Positions 50,001-61,861 are shown, counted from the stretch's first letter. The stretch: 64,000 nucleotides of DNA from Dactylellina haptotyla (GCA_031310005.1 CM062379.1:1550001-1614000); one strand, 5' to 3'. The notes: generated by a model not told the origin, from the sequence alone. A program made the numbers and translations.

Positions 50001-52524
50001 GGTAGCGGAGATAAGGACGGCACTGAATATTCCATTCTGGACCAAAGCCATCAACGGACCACGCATTCCGATAAGCTCCATAACTCCGTCGAAATCATCG
50101 ACATCGACATCGACATCATCGTCTGCGACCCCATTAGCAAGTGCTTCGTTCCCGCCAGGTGGCAGCACCGCAGGCGCCTGCGGTGGAGGGTTGACGACGA
50201 CTGGGATAGGAGGGGTAGGCGCCCGCGGCGCTGCATCAAACCCAGGAAGGAGAACATCCGGATCCTGTAGCCCCACGGGTTCTGCTGCTTCTGAGTTTCC
50301 AGTTTCCTGTGGCTGCGGTTGAACTGTATGGCTAGTTCTGACCAAATCTGCCATTTCTTCGACTGAAATCGGTTCTGTATTTCTGATCCTGTCACTTAAC
50401 CGGCCATCAAAATCACCGTAGCGTTCGGCTGCCCGAGCTAGAATTTCGCGTTGAACTTGGTCATGGAAGTCAACGTCATCTTCGCTGCTGGCATCATCGA
50501 AGCTAGTAACTTGTTGGCCTTCATCACCACTAGCATCCTTAGAATTCTGGCTTTTCATTTCCGCCAGCTCTTCCCAGCTCATATCACTTGCTCGCTTTTG
50601 GCTAACGTCGCTCCCGCTAGAGCTTTCCCTAGTACCGACTACCGCCGCCTTCCCCTTGACGGATGTGCTTTGATCCGTTTGTTGAGCATATTCTGTATAC
50701 TTATTCCAGTTAAAGTCTGAACCAGAACTTGAAAGGTCAAAACTGTAAGATTTTGAAATAGCCGCGTCTGCCTCAGTTGCGGCGGGTACTTGCGTTTCTG
50801 TGAAATCAATTAGATCGGGATTGTCGATTTGGTGGTCTGACTGTTGAGTGGGTATCGAAGTATCCTCGGAAATTTCTATTGATTGTCCCGTTGGTTCATC
50901 TTCCTCTTCTACGTCACTTGGGACCTGGTTTTCCCTATGGACCCTCATCTCCTCTATTTTCCTGCGCTCTTCGACAGCTCGCCTTAGCTCTGCCGCCATG
51001 GCACTTAGTTCGCGGCTGATTTGGGGACGCCTCAGAGCGTCATTCTGGCTATCCGTAGAAGCCGATGCTCTAGATGAGGAGCCAAACTGGAAAGGTGCGG
51101 AGGATGTCGTATTTTGGAAAGTGAATGGGGATTCTTCCGATTGGGCCGGGGGAACTGATGTCTCTGCCTGGGGACTTTTTCGCTTTCGCATTGGGTAGAT
51201 TGGCCTTCTATCGAGCACAGGGGCGGAGGATGTCGAAGCTTCATTGTCGGAGTACGAGTATTCAGTAAGCCCGCGTAAATCAAAGTTTATATCGGACGGC
51301 TGCTGTTCATCTTGGGTTGGTTCCTGTAGTAGCAAAGGTAGGTCATTTGTCAACTCCGCCGTAGGTACCTGTGCCGGCTCTTCAAAGCGAAATGGCATCT
51401 CCCCATCGCTTTCCTCGTTCCTTCCTGCCCTAAAGGAGAGTTCAGAGTTGTTCCCCCCAAATACACTCTCCTCGCTTGTGTTATCCTCTCCTTCAGCTTC
51501 ATCACCACTTTCAAACATCGGCTGAGGGGCAGGCCCATTGGCATTTTCATCATCCATATGACCATTGGCTTCGCGGCGTGCTCTATGACGTTCAATTTCC
51601 GCTAGCAATTCGTCGAATCTTGGGTCCTGTTGCTGAACAGGTTGGCCGTTTCCATCGAGAGCTTGGGGTGGTTGTTGTTGCACCACCCATTCCCGAATGA
51701 GGAAGATTAGAATGAAAGCGAGAACAACCAGAATAGTGATTATTTGTCCTTCGAAGGTATCTACTAATATTTGGTTGATTTGGGCCGAAGCAGTTAAGTT
51801 GGCGAGTCCAGCTCCAATTCTAAAGGTGGTAGGCGGAAGTAGATAGTCCGAGATTCGGTCTTGCGTGGTAGAGTTGGACAAGGAGAGTTCCGAAACAACG
51901 ATCGTGGAGGCAATATCAGGTCCTATAAGACCCATAAAGCTGGGGGTTCCAGGCATAGAAACGTTGGCCGAAGAGGAATTGGAGAGGCCTGGCCTACCAG
52001 ACCCACCCTCAAAAAGTGGGCCGCCATCCGCAACATAAAAGTAGAACCTCCAAATCGTCCGCACAGTCCAGGGTAGCCAGAATAGCCACACGAAAAGCAC
52101 GGAACTAAGGCGTAGGATTTGAACAACGAGTCGCGTGAGGTGCTTAAAGGCAAGTTTTAAGAAAACGAGGAAAGGTAACGTCTTGGGCATATGCGGGTCG
52201 TAAACTGCTCACGGAGAACTGTTAGTCAGCCCTGGCAAGAGACCAAATGTAAGTATTGACATGAATATCACCTTTCGTAAATCGGAACGAGGTCTTGCAG
52301 AGTTCGCAATGCTTCTTTTGTGAGTGTTGTAGCCACTCCAATAAACTGTAGCGTTATTAGCACTCATCACTGAAAGTCTGCGACAAGCTTTGCGGGATCT
52401 CGCGGTACCATTCTTGGTGCACATATTTGATGCTCCCACTACATTTGCAGGGGTGGTAGAGGGGCTCTTCTGGGGTGCCTTCAGAACGGCATATCCGGCA
52501 CGTTTCGTCTCCCATGGATGCCAT
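47064..52524 (-). CDS. DOA10: Doa10/Ssm4 RING-CH E3 ubiquitin ligase of ER-associated degradation
   Basis: Six exons (52409-52524, 52272-52345, 49157-52204, 48928-49101, 47518-48867, 47064-47455) encode 1717 aa. Residues 9 to about 62 form the RING-CH finger: CRICRSEGTPEEPLYHPCKC, then YVHQE-C, LLEWLQHSQKKHCELC; the first intron splits the key Cys codon after HQE. The first two membrane helices flank residues of KLAFKHLTRLVVQIL; a long acidic Ser/Glu/Asp loop follows (about 250-720). Many more membrane helices come after it, including DWTLGVLYVKMLGRM and the C-terminal RYSYPALLVVTLVSVGLFFL, then the conserved SWKQSLRDEIYLVGEQLHNHG tail. Doa10 sits in the ER and inner nuclear membrane and ubiquitinates cytosolic, nuclear and membrane substrates with Ubc6/Ubc7. 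Introns are 55-67 bp. The C-terminal element needed for substrate release in yeast Doa10 appears present. Confidence 0.95.
50095..50120. repeat. coding GATGTC hexanucleotide repeat in DOA10
   Basis: Tandem GATGTC units on the minus strand encode a short Asp-Val-Asp-Val run in the acidic loop just before the central membrane region. The six-base unit keeps frame, so length changes would be tolerated. Confidence 0.7.
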
Positions 52525-54594
52525 GGTGGTAGCTTAGGAGACGCCTAGCAGGAGGCGAACTCGAAGTTGCGGCCGGTATACGGAGGTTACTCCGGGTGGT
52601 GAAGGCTAGGATATTGGGACCTAGTGGCGATGGGTGGTCTCATCGGCCGCGAGCGAACATGAATAGGGAGGCCGTGGGATTCGGATGATGCTAGACCAAG
52701 GAAAGGCTCACTAAAGAGCTCTCTGATGATTCTCTCGGACCCAGTCTGCGGTGCAATGGTGTCTGTGGGACAATAACCGGCAGGGAGGGAGATATCGCGT
52801 GCCGAGAAGCAGAGGGGTTGAGGCGGTTGATGTCAAGTAGGAAGCATCCGAGCCGAGCAGATGTTGGAGCGTTTGTTGATATTAGTTCTCCGAGGCCCCG
52901 ATGCTTATTACCCAATCAAACGTCATGCCACCACGCCCGCAACAACACATCGGCGATTTTATTATGAGCGGCTCCACTGTTCTACTACGGATCGAATGGT
53001 GAATTGCTCGAGGTAGGCCAAAAGTCTTTCACTTTGGCGAGGAATTGCTGCTGTGGTTTTCTTCCAGGGCTAGTATCATCCATCTACCTTGGTCAGACAT
53101 TTCAAGTAGAGTTTTCTCCCAAGTAGCAAACGGACTACGATTGACCCAGCACCATCTACGACCTTGGTAAGGTTCATTTGAATAGGCTACTAATTCTGAT
53201 ATAAAGAGTAACCAAAGTTTCTTGGATTGGTTTACAAACTTGTGCCTTTTCCCAATTCCTATATTTGCGTATTTATAGCAATCAAGGTGTATAATTCGAC
53301 TTGAAACGCTGGAGGGCTTGGCAACGTTTTGCCAGCCAGAATGGAGTTTAAGATTATTTTGGGCTGTGAACAAAGGGACGGCGATTTGTGCGGTACGATA
53401 AGATGCCATCAAGGGCCTCGTTGATTCCGAAGGACATAATTGTAAACTTGTCAACAAGCGGTTAGATCTAATGCATTTTACCTGGGAGATGGTCCATTGA
53501 TCGGAAACCCTATCTTCTGCATATACCCGGCTGATAGCACAATTTAATATATTACCGGCGATTTGGACTTAAATTCCGGGTATTAAGTGATAATTATGAA
53601 ATCACCTCGTACCTTGCATATTTCAACTGAGCGATGTCTCCAATCCGGCAACGTGGTTTCAATATCGATTTCAAAGTTTTTCTCTCTCAATTTTCTGATT
53701 TGGTGTGTTGGGGGCCGGCCATCATAACGTCTGAACTATATTTGATCTCGTGAGATGTCAACGGTGACGCCACAGGACCCCGAATTTCGTACGCCAAGGT
53801 GTGGCAATTCCAGAAGGCCTTTCAGCAGGAAAACTTGCAGATCCACATGCCAGAAATTTTTCTTCCCTGTCCACCACCATCTAGAGATCTCGGCAGGTAT
53901 GTGACGGGAAACCGGCCCATGCTGCATCAGCAAGTACAGGTACCTTGGCCTCATATGGGTAGGCCGGCTAGGTGCGAGTTCTCACGCACGATACACAGAC
54001 TGCTGCTTGCTCCTGTCGTGCCCCTCATCAACATATCCCTTCATACATATCAACTCGTGAATGCCAATTCCGGAAGATCGGAACTCTAAAAAGAAGAAGG
54101 TAAACCGGTCTTTCAAGTGATCGATATTCTATGGATCCCATCGCTGTTGGACATTGTTGAAGGGTTCGTGTTATCATGGTGTAATCATACACGACGGGAA
54201 AGGGTCTGAGACAGAACCAGTCGGAAGGCAGTTACATCACTTTAGCCCGAACGCTAGTCTCCAGACTGGACGCCCAGCTGCTTAAACCATCGTTGTGCAG
54301 ATTGCCAGCACTGAGAAACCGTATAAAACACATGCTTTTATTCGTTCACGGTCGACGGGAACTGCCAGGATGGAAATAACGAATAAAAAGGTATCTCTAC
54401 ATGTTCGGCGTCCACACTAGAGTGACCTAGCATTTCTGAATTCTCTCTCGCACACATGCTATGCTGTACATCTGCATGCCGCTTAGGAATGAAAAGCCCT
54501 TATCGATCAAGAAGTTAGAACCGTCTGTGCCCGTGAGCAAAATGTGAGAAACTGTCTTGTTCAGACTGGGTAATGGTGTGTATTGGCAGGATGG
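52525..54594. other. intergenic region with DOA10 promoter and one orphan ORF
   Basis: The right flank of DOA10 should contain its promoter. One minus-strand ATG-led frame, 53029-53409 (126 aa), reads LVAYSNEPYQGRRWCWVNRS and DQGRWMILALEENHSSN near its end. It has no family I recognise and could be an orphan gene or chance. The rest shows no structure I can support. Confidence 0.4.
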
Positions 54595-54945
54595 TCATAG
54601 ACCCAGGATCCGTTCACACATTCCGGGTATATATATTAATACAGAATAGCAAATAAATACAAGGCCTTGGGGACGTCTTCTTTTTCTCTCTCTTGCATGC
54701 AAGAAAACAGCCCACTCATCTCCTCCACTTCCGGCATCGTCCTCGTCTTCACTCCCCGTTTTCTTGCCAGCAGATGGCTTGGTTTTGGAATCGCTGACAT
54801 CCGACTTGTCCGTATTATCTGGTGCTGTTGCTGTGTGTGTTTTGTTTCTGTTGTTTTGGCGAGTTTGGCCAGTCACGAGCGATAAAGCCCCAGCAATCAC
54901 TTGGGGGAACGTAAACCTCCCAACTCGAACTCGGAACGACAACAT
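54595..54945 (-). CDS. putative small protein with mitochondrial-type presequence
   Basis: A single uninterrupted frame of 116 aa starts at the ATG at 54945. The N-terminus MLSFRVRVGRFTFPQVIAGA is basic, hydrophobic and free of acidic residues, which is typical of a mitochondrial targeting presequence. A polar Asn/Thr/Lys segment follows, then an acidic block (GSEDEDDAGSGGDEW) and a basic end (HARERKRRRPQG). The last about 25 residues are hydrophobic and could instead be untranslated sequence past an unseen intron. I do not recognise the family. The start codon lies only 21 bp from that of the divergent gene at 54967, so the two would share an extremely short control region, or one of the start assignments is wrong. 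Confidence 0.4.
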   Translation of the reverse strand: MLSFRVRVGRFTFPQVIAGALSLVTGQTRQNNRNKTHTATAPDNTDKSDVSDSKTKPSAGKKTGSEDEDDAGSGGDEWAVFLHARERKRRRPQGLVFICYSVLIYIPGMCERILGL

Positions 54946-54966
54946 AGGGTTCACCCCGCGCCGACC

Positions 54967-57669
54967 ATGGTTGTGAAGAAGCCACGCACTAAGACGTACG
55001 ATATCTCCCCTTTCGACCGCGTCGGTACACTCTAGAAATAAGTTGGGCGTTTTATTCTAACCTTTGTGTTCAAACTAGGCCGAAGGGCGCCGTAGCATTG
55101 GTTCCGGAATCGAACTCTAGGCCGACGACGCCGCAGAAATCGAAACCACAGAAGCCGAAAACAAAATCAAAGTCGCGCAGTTCACCGCCGCCAGCGCCAG
55201 CGCCGCGGCGGAGAAAGACGTGGAAGGCATGGTTCTTCAGTTTAATTCTCAGGTGGGTTTTTTGTCACCTCTTACCGCGGATTCGCAGGATCACAATTCA
55301 GGCGCCTGCTAACCAGAACCGGCGTCTCTAGATCATCTCTTCTCTACTCGCTTTACCTATATATCTGGACATGCCCGAAGGATGGCACAGATCCCCGGAG
55401 GATCTGTGATATTGGTGATAGAACGCTAGACTTTATAGAGCCCCATCTTTATGATGCGTACGATGCCTATATTGAACCTTACTACACGGAGTACCTGGCT
55501 TCTTATGTCGATAAGGCCACCCCATACGTTATACTTGCGAACGAACAATATGTAGAGCCCACCCGGGTATACACCGTCGGTCAATTCGAGAAACATGCGG
55601 TACCAGTGCTCCTGGACGCGAAAAAGCAGGTTCTGGCGGAATACACCAGGGTCTTGGAGCCATATGTGAAAACCGCCGAGGTGAAGGGGTCAGCATTCTA
55701 TGATACTTTTCTAGCAGACCTTGTAGCCACTGGACAGGAGTTATACATTGCGTATTCACCGACGGTTATCAAATACTCCCAACAAGGGTACGACTACGCC
55801 CTGGAACAGGCCCATCCTTACTACATTGCTTCTCTCCCGTACATCGAAAAGGCTTGGGCGGAGGGAATCGCCGCAGCTGGATGGATTGGTGTCGAGGGCA
55901 AGGGATGGGTTGCGCGAAGGTGGGGTATGCACGTAGAACCTCAGCTTTGGAGAATCCAAGAGAGACTTGGTATGAAAGGTCTTAAGTAAGTATTGATAGA
56001 ACCTATGCAAGATTTGAGCCGGATCACTAATTGCCAACCTTACAGGAACGCGACTCCAGTCAAAGAAGCCGGCCCGACGCCACCTCACCGTGGCAATCCG
56101 AACGCTTCCTCCTCCGATACCACCCCTGATCAGGGTATCAAGGCAGAGGGAGAGTACGATAACCATGAGGAAGCTGCCGGTGACAAAGGGGAATACAAAG
56201 ACGGCGAAGCACCGGAGAAAAAGAAATCTAGTGCGGAGCAAATCGAAGATGCCAGACCTCTGATTGAAGCCGATTTAGTTGCCTGGGCAGCGAAATTTGA
56301 AGAAGCTGCTACCCAGGCTTCTGCCGAAGTCGTGAGCAAACTGGACGTTCTCTGTGATAAAGTTATGAAAAAGCAAACCCCGCTGTCCACCGAAATCCTC
56401 GAAGAATTCGATGCTCGCGTATTGAAGGAATTCCACGACTTCGAGGATGGCTTACTAAAATTGCTCGATAGCCCTGCCGAACATAAATATGTTATGATAG
56501 GCTACAATGGGCTTGTGGGCAGATCTTTCCACAATATGAAAGAGAAACATGCTCAAATCATTGCCTACACTCAAGAATTCTTGATGGATACCTATCAGAG
56601 CACTGCCAAGATCGTAGACGCTGCCCTGGCGGATATGGACAGTGCGCACGATGTCGGAATGCAAGAATTGGGCATGAAGTGGGCCTGGATGGACGGCGTC
56701 ACTTACAAGGATTGGGCGAAGTACCATGAGCTCAAACAGGCTTTCGGGGCGATGAAGACCAGGGTCATTAGATCTGGGCAAGGTCACAAGAAGCTCAGAG
56801 AGGTCACTGATTATGCAAAGTCAATTGATGATGCCGCGGGCGCAATTCTGAAGACCGTAAATGACGAAATTGCCAAGTTGGAGAAACTCGGACGGAAGAG
56901 GCTCGAGGATGCTGAGGAAGCCAGGATTGCGGCGGAGAAAGCTGACAAGAATGGGCAGGCAGTTAAAGAGGACCAACAGTCCGATTCACCCAATGTCAAA
57001 GAGGTACCCGAACCTGAAGGGGAGAAGGAGCAACCCACAGATCCCAAAGTGGACGAATCTAATCATACACCAGACAAAGGACAGAAGGAGTCCGAGCCCC
57101 AACAGGAAACCGATCCAGAAAGCACCAACCAACAGCAAATTGCCACCGAGGAGCAACCCGAACCAGAATCCGAACCAGCATCCGAACACAAGACCGAAAC
57201 CCAAGACACCACCTCAGAAACCGTTGGCCGGTCAGAACCTGAAGCCGCAACAAAAGAGGCCGAACCTGAATCCGAACCCGAATCAGAAACCACCCAACCG
57301 GAGACCCGTGGAGAGCCAGAATCCAAACCAGATACCCAAAAAGAAGAGTCCAACCCCGCAGTTGCAGAACGGGCAGAAGCCGAACCCACAAAGGATTCCG
57401 ATACAAAAGCCGATGAACGCCCAGAATCCGAAAGCGCCAAACAAGAGTCAACGCCCCCCTCCCAACAGGAACCCGCCGCCGAAGAGGCCGGATCAGAGGC
57501 CAATTCCGCCACAGAAGCCACAGCTGAAGAACCCTCACTGAAGGTCCAGAAATCTTCTCACAAAGAAAACATTGCTCCTGAGGCCAATTATCAGGAAAAG
57601 CCTGTGGAAGTACCAAAACAACAAAATCCCTCTGAAGAGGAGAACCTAATCCAGAAGGACGAGTTATGA
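54967..57669 (+). CDS. uncharacterised 830-aa protein: N-terminal membrane helix, amphipathic region, acidic repetitive tail
   Basis: Four exons are proposed (54967-55024, 55096-55252, 55332-55985, 56046-57669). The last three are firm. The first acceptor (CGTAG at 55091-55095) is chosen because the nearer AG at 55077-55078 gives a stop. A basic Lys/Pro region precedes a hydrophobic helix (WKAWFFSLILRSSLLYSLYL, about 54-73). Residues 75-290 are rich in Tyr, Ala and Pro with regularly spaced motifs (YIEPYYTEYLASYVDKATPY, EYTRVLEPYVKTAEVKG), suggesting long amphipathic helices that lie on a membrane. A second helical domain follows at about 330-590 (AWAAKFEEAATQASAE, KYHELKQAFGAMKTRV), then a roughly 200-residue Glu/Pro/Ser/Thr tail with ESEPESE-type repeats. 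Similar predicted proteins in other moulds carry unreliable names such as hoxa13-like; nothing here resembles a homeobox. Function unknown; a lipid-surface or organelle membrane role is inference. Confidence 0.75.
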
Positions 57670-58791
57670 TGGCAGACTTACTAAAAAAAAAAACCAAATA
57701 CCTGAAATTACCCTCAAAATCTTGCAATTGGTGTCAAATACAGTTAGTTTTCACGGTTTTGAAGTTGTTCCCGTTAAAATCTTTTCGTTCATGTATCTAG
57801 CGGCTGGTTTTGCTATATCCTATTTGTTGAGTACTATCAAAATGTGCATATTTTCTTAGCATTGTTTGTTATCGTTTATTTCGCGCCGCTACTTTCCATG
57901 TGCTCTTTCCTTTGCTATGTCCTTAACACAGACTCACTGTAGATGAAGGCGTCATCACGCTATTTTCACTCTGCTTGATGCCATATTATGGTTCGCGATT
58001 GGAGAATTTGAAGGATTCGTGTAATTTCTAACGACTGTACGTAACTGCGAATATACGAACGACGAATCCAGGTGTCGTCGCTCTATATACCTTATTCCCG
58101 CTATCGGTCTCTTATCGAGGTTTTTGGTCGTGTGAGGATCAAACCCATGTTGCAAGCTGTCGGCACAAACCCAAAACGTCAAAGTCGACATCGGATGGCA
58201 TCGGCGGAGGCAAACAAACGGCCTAACAAAAGGAGTGTGGTCCGATATGAAAAAGCAGATAACGGCCGCGACAGGGCCTTCCTAGCCGCAACCCAACTGA
58301 GTCAAAAAATCCGAATTTTTTTTTTTTTATAGCCTTTCGCAAGCGCATTTTAGAACCTTTCTTTCCGTTTAGAAATCAATCGCTCGCTCACCCGCTCACA
58401 ACCCAGCAGCTTTGTATTTGATACCCCAGATACCCCGTTTAGATACCCTTTTTTCGTTCGTAAGCGACGGGACGGTATCGTGGTTTAGAGTTTCGTTCGT
58501 ACACTTCGGATTCGCAGCCACGGCTTTGGCCGATATTAGATTTGAAGCTCGAGGAGGATCGTATACACACCATCTTTTGAGCGGCAAGATACGACCATTG
58601 GCTCGGGAATCGGACCCTCAACGCAGAAAATACACCAGGAACAACACACGCAACTCCGTAGCCGTCGTATAGAAGCTAAAACACTGCCGGTTTAGAATTT
58701 CGTTTATCGTTGCCAGCTTCACCGTTATATTATTTTACCCTTGTTTCTTTTGCAAAGAGTTTTTATATCGTTTAAACTGTTGTTATTCAAT
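57670..58791. other. intergenic region between two plus-strand genes
   Basis: This 1.1-kb stretch should hold the 3' end of the 830-aa gene (A-run at 57683-57691) and the promoter of the Pdx2 gene. A T-run lies at 58316-58328. No coding frame with recognised content is visible on either strand. Confidence 0.5.
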
Positions 58792-59874
58792 ATGGTGAAT
58801 GCGGATATTTCTCTCACCATTGGAGTTCTAGGTAAAATGCCTTTTGGAATATGAAGAAATATATGACCGTAGGTGCTAACTATATATAATTTAAGCCCTC
58901 CAAGGAGCATTTAGCGAACATTTACAATTACTAAAGAAAGCTGCTTTAGCACTTCCATCAAACATCACATTCCGTTTCTTGGAGATCAGAACCGCGGATG
59001 CTTTGGCAACATGTGACGCATTGATTATTCCTGGTAGGAATTCCTCGCTCCCTCATAACGGATACAATTGAGTTAATGCTAGCGGAATAGGTGGCGAGAG
59101 TACTACTATGAGTCTCGTAGCGGAAAGGTCAAATCTACTAGAACCGCTGAGAGAGTTTGTCAAGTAAGTATTGAGACTATGAGCAATAGGAATATCGTCA
59201 GCTAACTTTGACATCTAGAGTCTATAGAAAACCAGTTTGGGGAACCTGCGCTGGAATGATACTTCTCGCAGAAGAAGCCAATAGGACAAAGAAGGGTGGC
59301 CAAGAGCTCATTGGCGGTCTTGACGTCCGTGTTCGGAGGAACCATTTTGGTAGCCAGGTATGCTTATATAGGAACACCTTGCTCCTTCTACAGAGGCGGA
59401 TTTCGCAAATGCAGGCTCTAACAATCTTGGGGGTAGACCGAATCATTTAGCACACCTCTATCACTTCCGTTTCTCAAGGACTCTGCACCTTTTTACGGAT
59501 TCTTCATCCGTGCGCCGATTGTTGAGCAGGTGCTACCACCGACGACTCTGGAATCTTCTTTGGAAAACAATACAACTGAAACTATCACTGCACCTTCGAA
59601 GAACCCGATCAATGCTGTTGCTGCGTCATTTACTTCGCCAGATGAAGTCAAGATTTTGGGGAGGCTTCCACCGTCGAAACTGACAACTACCCAAGAAGAC
59701 AGCAATCTAGGTGTGAACCCCGCCGAAGGGAGGATCGTGGCGGTGGAGCAGGGTAATTGCTTCGGAACAAGCTTCCACCCGGAGCTTGGCAGCGATATTA
59801 GAATCCACAAGTGGTGGTTGGAGAAGGTCTTGGAGAAGGTAGAGATGAAGCGACGCTTGGAAGCTGAGAGCTAA
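58792..59874 (+). CDS. PDX2: pyridoxal 5'-phosphate synthase glutaminase subunit (Pdx2/SNO/PdxT)
   Basis: Five exons (58792-58831, 58896-59033, 59091-59163, 59219-59357, 59437-59874) encode 275 aa. The class I glutaminase core is complete. It has [15 protein letters not shown] at the N-terminus and [13 protein letters not shown] as the oxyanion region. [11 protein letters not shown] carries the catalytic Cys, and GTSFHPEL carries the catalytic His and Glu. The protein frees ammonia from glutamine and passes it to Pdx1/SNZ, which makes pyridoxal phosphate (vitamin B6) by the DXP-independent route. Pdx1 is not in this window. Bacterial PdxT has about 190-200 residues; the extra length lies mainly between [10 protein letters not shown] and RIVAVEQGN, a Thr/Ser/Asn-rich insertion of about 70 residues. 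Introns are 55-79 bp with clear CTAAC branch points. Confidence 0.95.
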
Positions 59875-60035
59875 GGCATCAAATTTCGTCGTGTGACCTC
59901 GGTGATAGAATTTTCTACTTGATTGCAGTTATTGTTGGCGAGTATGGTTTCGCTATCTGTTAATATAAACTCTATTTTTGATCTTTATGTTAGAGAGCTA
60001 TCGAGTATTCCGAATATTCATTATCGATATTGCAC

Positions 60036-60283
60036 CTAGTTGGGTCCGGCGTGATAGTTTTTGGGCGAAATGCGTTGTTTGATCTCCTCGATGCCTGCCA
60101 ACATCTTGGCTTCGAAGGAGCCTTTCCTTGCCCATTCCGGCGGCGATTGCTGTTCGTCTTGGTCAATACCCCTCGCATTTACGGCATAACTTAATAGTCA
60201 CTTTGCAATACTCTCGGTCCATCGCCAGAGGAGTTTCTAGCTTTACCGCGGCTGATAGCGAGGTCCTGCTCGTACATATCCAT
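60036..60283 (-). CDS. candidate small gene, 52 aa, divergent from palC
   Basis: A two-exon model joins 60247-60283 to 60036-60157 across an 89-bp phase-1 intron (GTAAAG donor, CCAAG acceptor). It starts MDMYEQDLAISR and ends in a very protein-like stretch with PPEWARKGSFEAKMLAG, IEEIKQRISPKNYHAGPN and a stop. The C-terminal part is convincing by composition; the splice model is uncertain because other acceptors are possible. I do not recognise the family. The start would be 56 bp from the palC start on the other strand. The remaining 59875-60035 and 60284-60339 stretches hold the Pdx2 3' end and a shared promoter. Confidence 0.33.
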
Positions 60284-60339
60284 CCACAAAATCTATTCAA
60301 GAGCTTGAGAGCGAGCACCCGACAGCTGGGCCAGTAAAT

Positions 60340-61805
60340 ATGACGTTCGCGTTCGCTTTGCCAACCACCTCACCAGTAGCCTTCGGTGCCTCGTTCACCA
60401 GCTCCTCCGCTCCATCGCTGCCATCTGCGGCCACCACCCGCCGCTCAGTATTCCGAGACTCTCTCAAACGCCACAAGAGGCTCTCGCCCAGCGAGCAAAT
60501 CAATGCAATATCCTCCATCCAGTCGACGATTGATGAATATCTTCCTTACCTCCATACGCTAGACGCATATATAACATCCCAGGATGTAACCCAAATTGCC
60601 GAGTTCGAGACCGAATGGCGGGCCACTCTATCCCGAAGAAATGGCCCGGCAGAACCGCCACGGGTTCGAAGTAAAGGCCTTGACTACGAGATATCTTTCG
60701 CTACAGCAACGTTGGCGTATGCGCATTCCTTGCGCGCTAGAAGCTTCATTGCTGCGGCACTACAGTCGCCTCCTGCGGATAGCAGCAGCACAAGCTCCTC
60801 TGAACACATGATCACTCAGGCTACGCAGCATATGAATACGGCAGCTTCGATATTTCTATACCTCCAAAACAGATCCACGATGAGAGAACGTTCCGCGCAG
60901 TCGCTACCCGCTGATGTCACAACTTCGATGTATAATGCTTTATGGTCGTTATCGTTAGCATCTGCCACCTTACTGGCGGTGCTCAAGCAGGATCCCTATC
61001 CATCGATCATCGCGATACAATATGATAAAACTTCGAAGGAATGGATGTATAAAGCACCAACGGTGCCTAGTGGAGTCAAAGCGTTGCTACTGGCACGATT
61101 ATGCATGTATGCTGCCGACATGGCTGGAAAAGCTGCGGCTGGAGTCGCCTCCGCTTCTGGTTCGGGATCTGAATTAAGGAAATACTGTGATGATCTAGCA
61201 AAGACCGCAAAAGCTAAGGCTTGTAGGTTTTTGGGAGTAGACGCAGAAGTTTCAGGGAAACTCGGAGAAGCTATTGGGTGGGTGGTAGCTGGGAAGGAGA
61301 TACTAGGTTTAGTTGTTGGAGGAGATGAAGAGAAGGGTAAGCTGAGTAGAGGGCTTGATAAATTCAAGAAAGCAAGGGAGGAGAGAAAGATCGAGAAAAC
61401 ACAGCCGGAGGGACTGCTTGCGCAGGATGCGGGAAAGATGGAGGAGGCAATGGTATTGAACGAGCTTGAGAAGAAATGGCGGAAAATCAATGACAACGTA
61501 AGGGTTTCTTCTCAACCAGGTGCTACATATGCTAACCCTTGGATTAGGTGAATTTTGATAAGATCAAGCCGACTGCGTCACTCATCGCGATGTTGCCATC
61601 TGGGCGCCCGATATTCCCAGAAAACCAGACCTGGACACCACCGAAACTCTCTTCGTCGGAACTTGTGCAGCTGCAGAACCAAGCTCCCAACGATGGCGAG
61701 ACAGATTGGCTGCGAGCAGACGACAGTGATGACGATTTGAGACCTGTTGCCGAGAGTAGTGTACCGGGAGGGTTTCCAAGGTCGCAGAGCACTGGATACT
61801 ACTGA
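60340..61805 (+). CDS. palC: pH-response regulator PalC (BRO1-domain, Rim23-like)
   Basis: Two exons (60340-61497, 61548-61805), joined across a 50-bp intron with a TGCTAAC branch point, encode 471 aa. The N-terminus MTFAFALPTTSPVAFGASF and the helical segments TRRSVFRDSLKRHKRLSPSE, LDYEISFATATLAYAHSLRA and LLAVLKQDPYPSIIA match fungal PalC. KEWMYKAPTVPSGVKALLLA and KAKACRFLGVDAEVSGKLGE follow in the BRO1-like domain. Family knowledge: in the ambient-pH pathway, PalC is recruited to plasma-membrane sensor complexes under alkaline conditions and binds the ESCRT-III protein Vps32. This leads to PacC processing by the PalB protease and its partner PalA. The C-terminus has a Lys-rich helix, then a Pro/Ser/Asp-rich tail ending SQSTGYY, where interaction motifs usually sit. 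The ATG at 60340 gives the conserved start. Confidence 0.93.
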
Positions 61806-61861
61806 TTTTCAAATGACATATCCACTTAACACCTCTAGCCAAGGCAAAAAAGGCCCTCATT

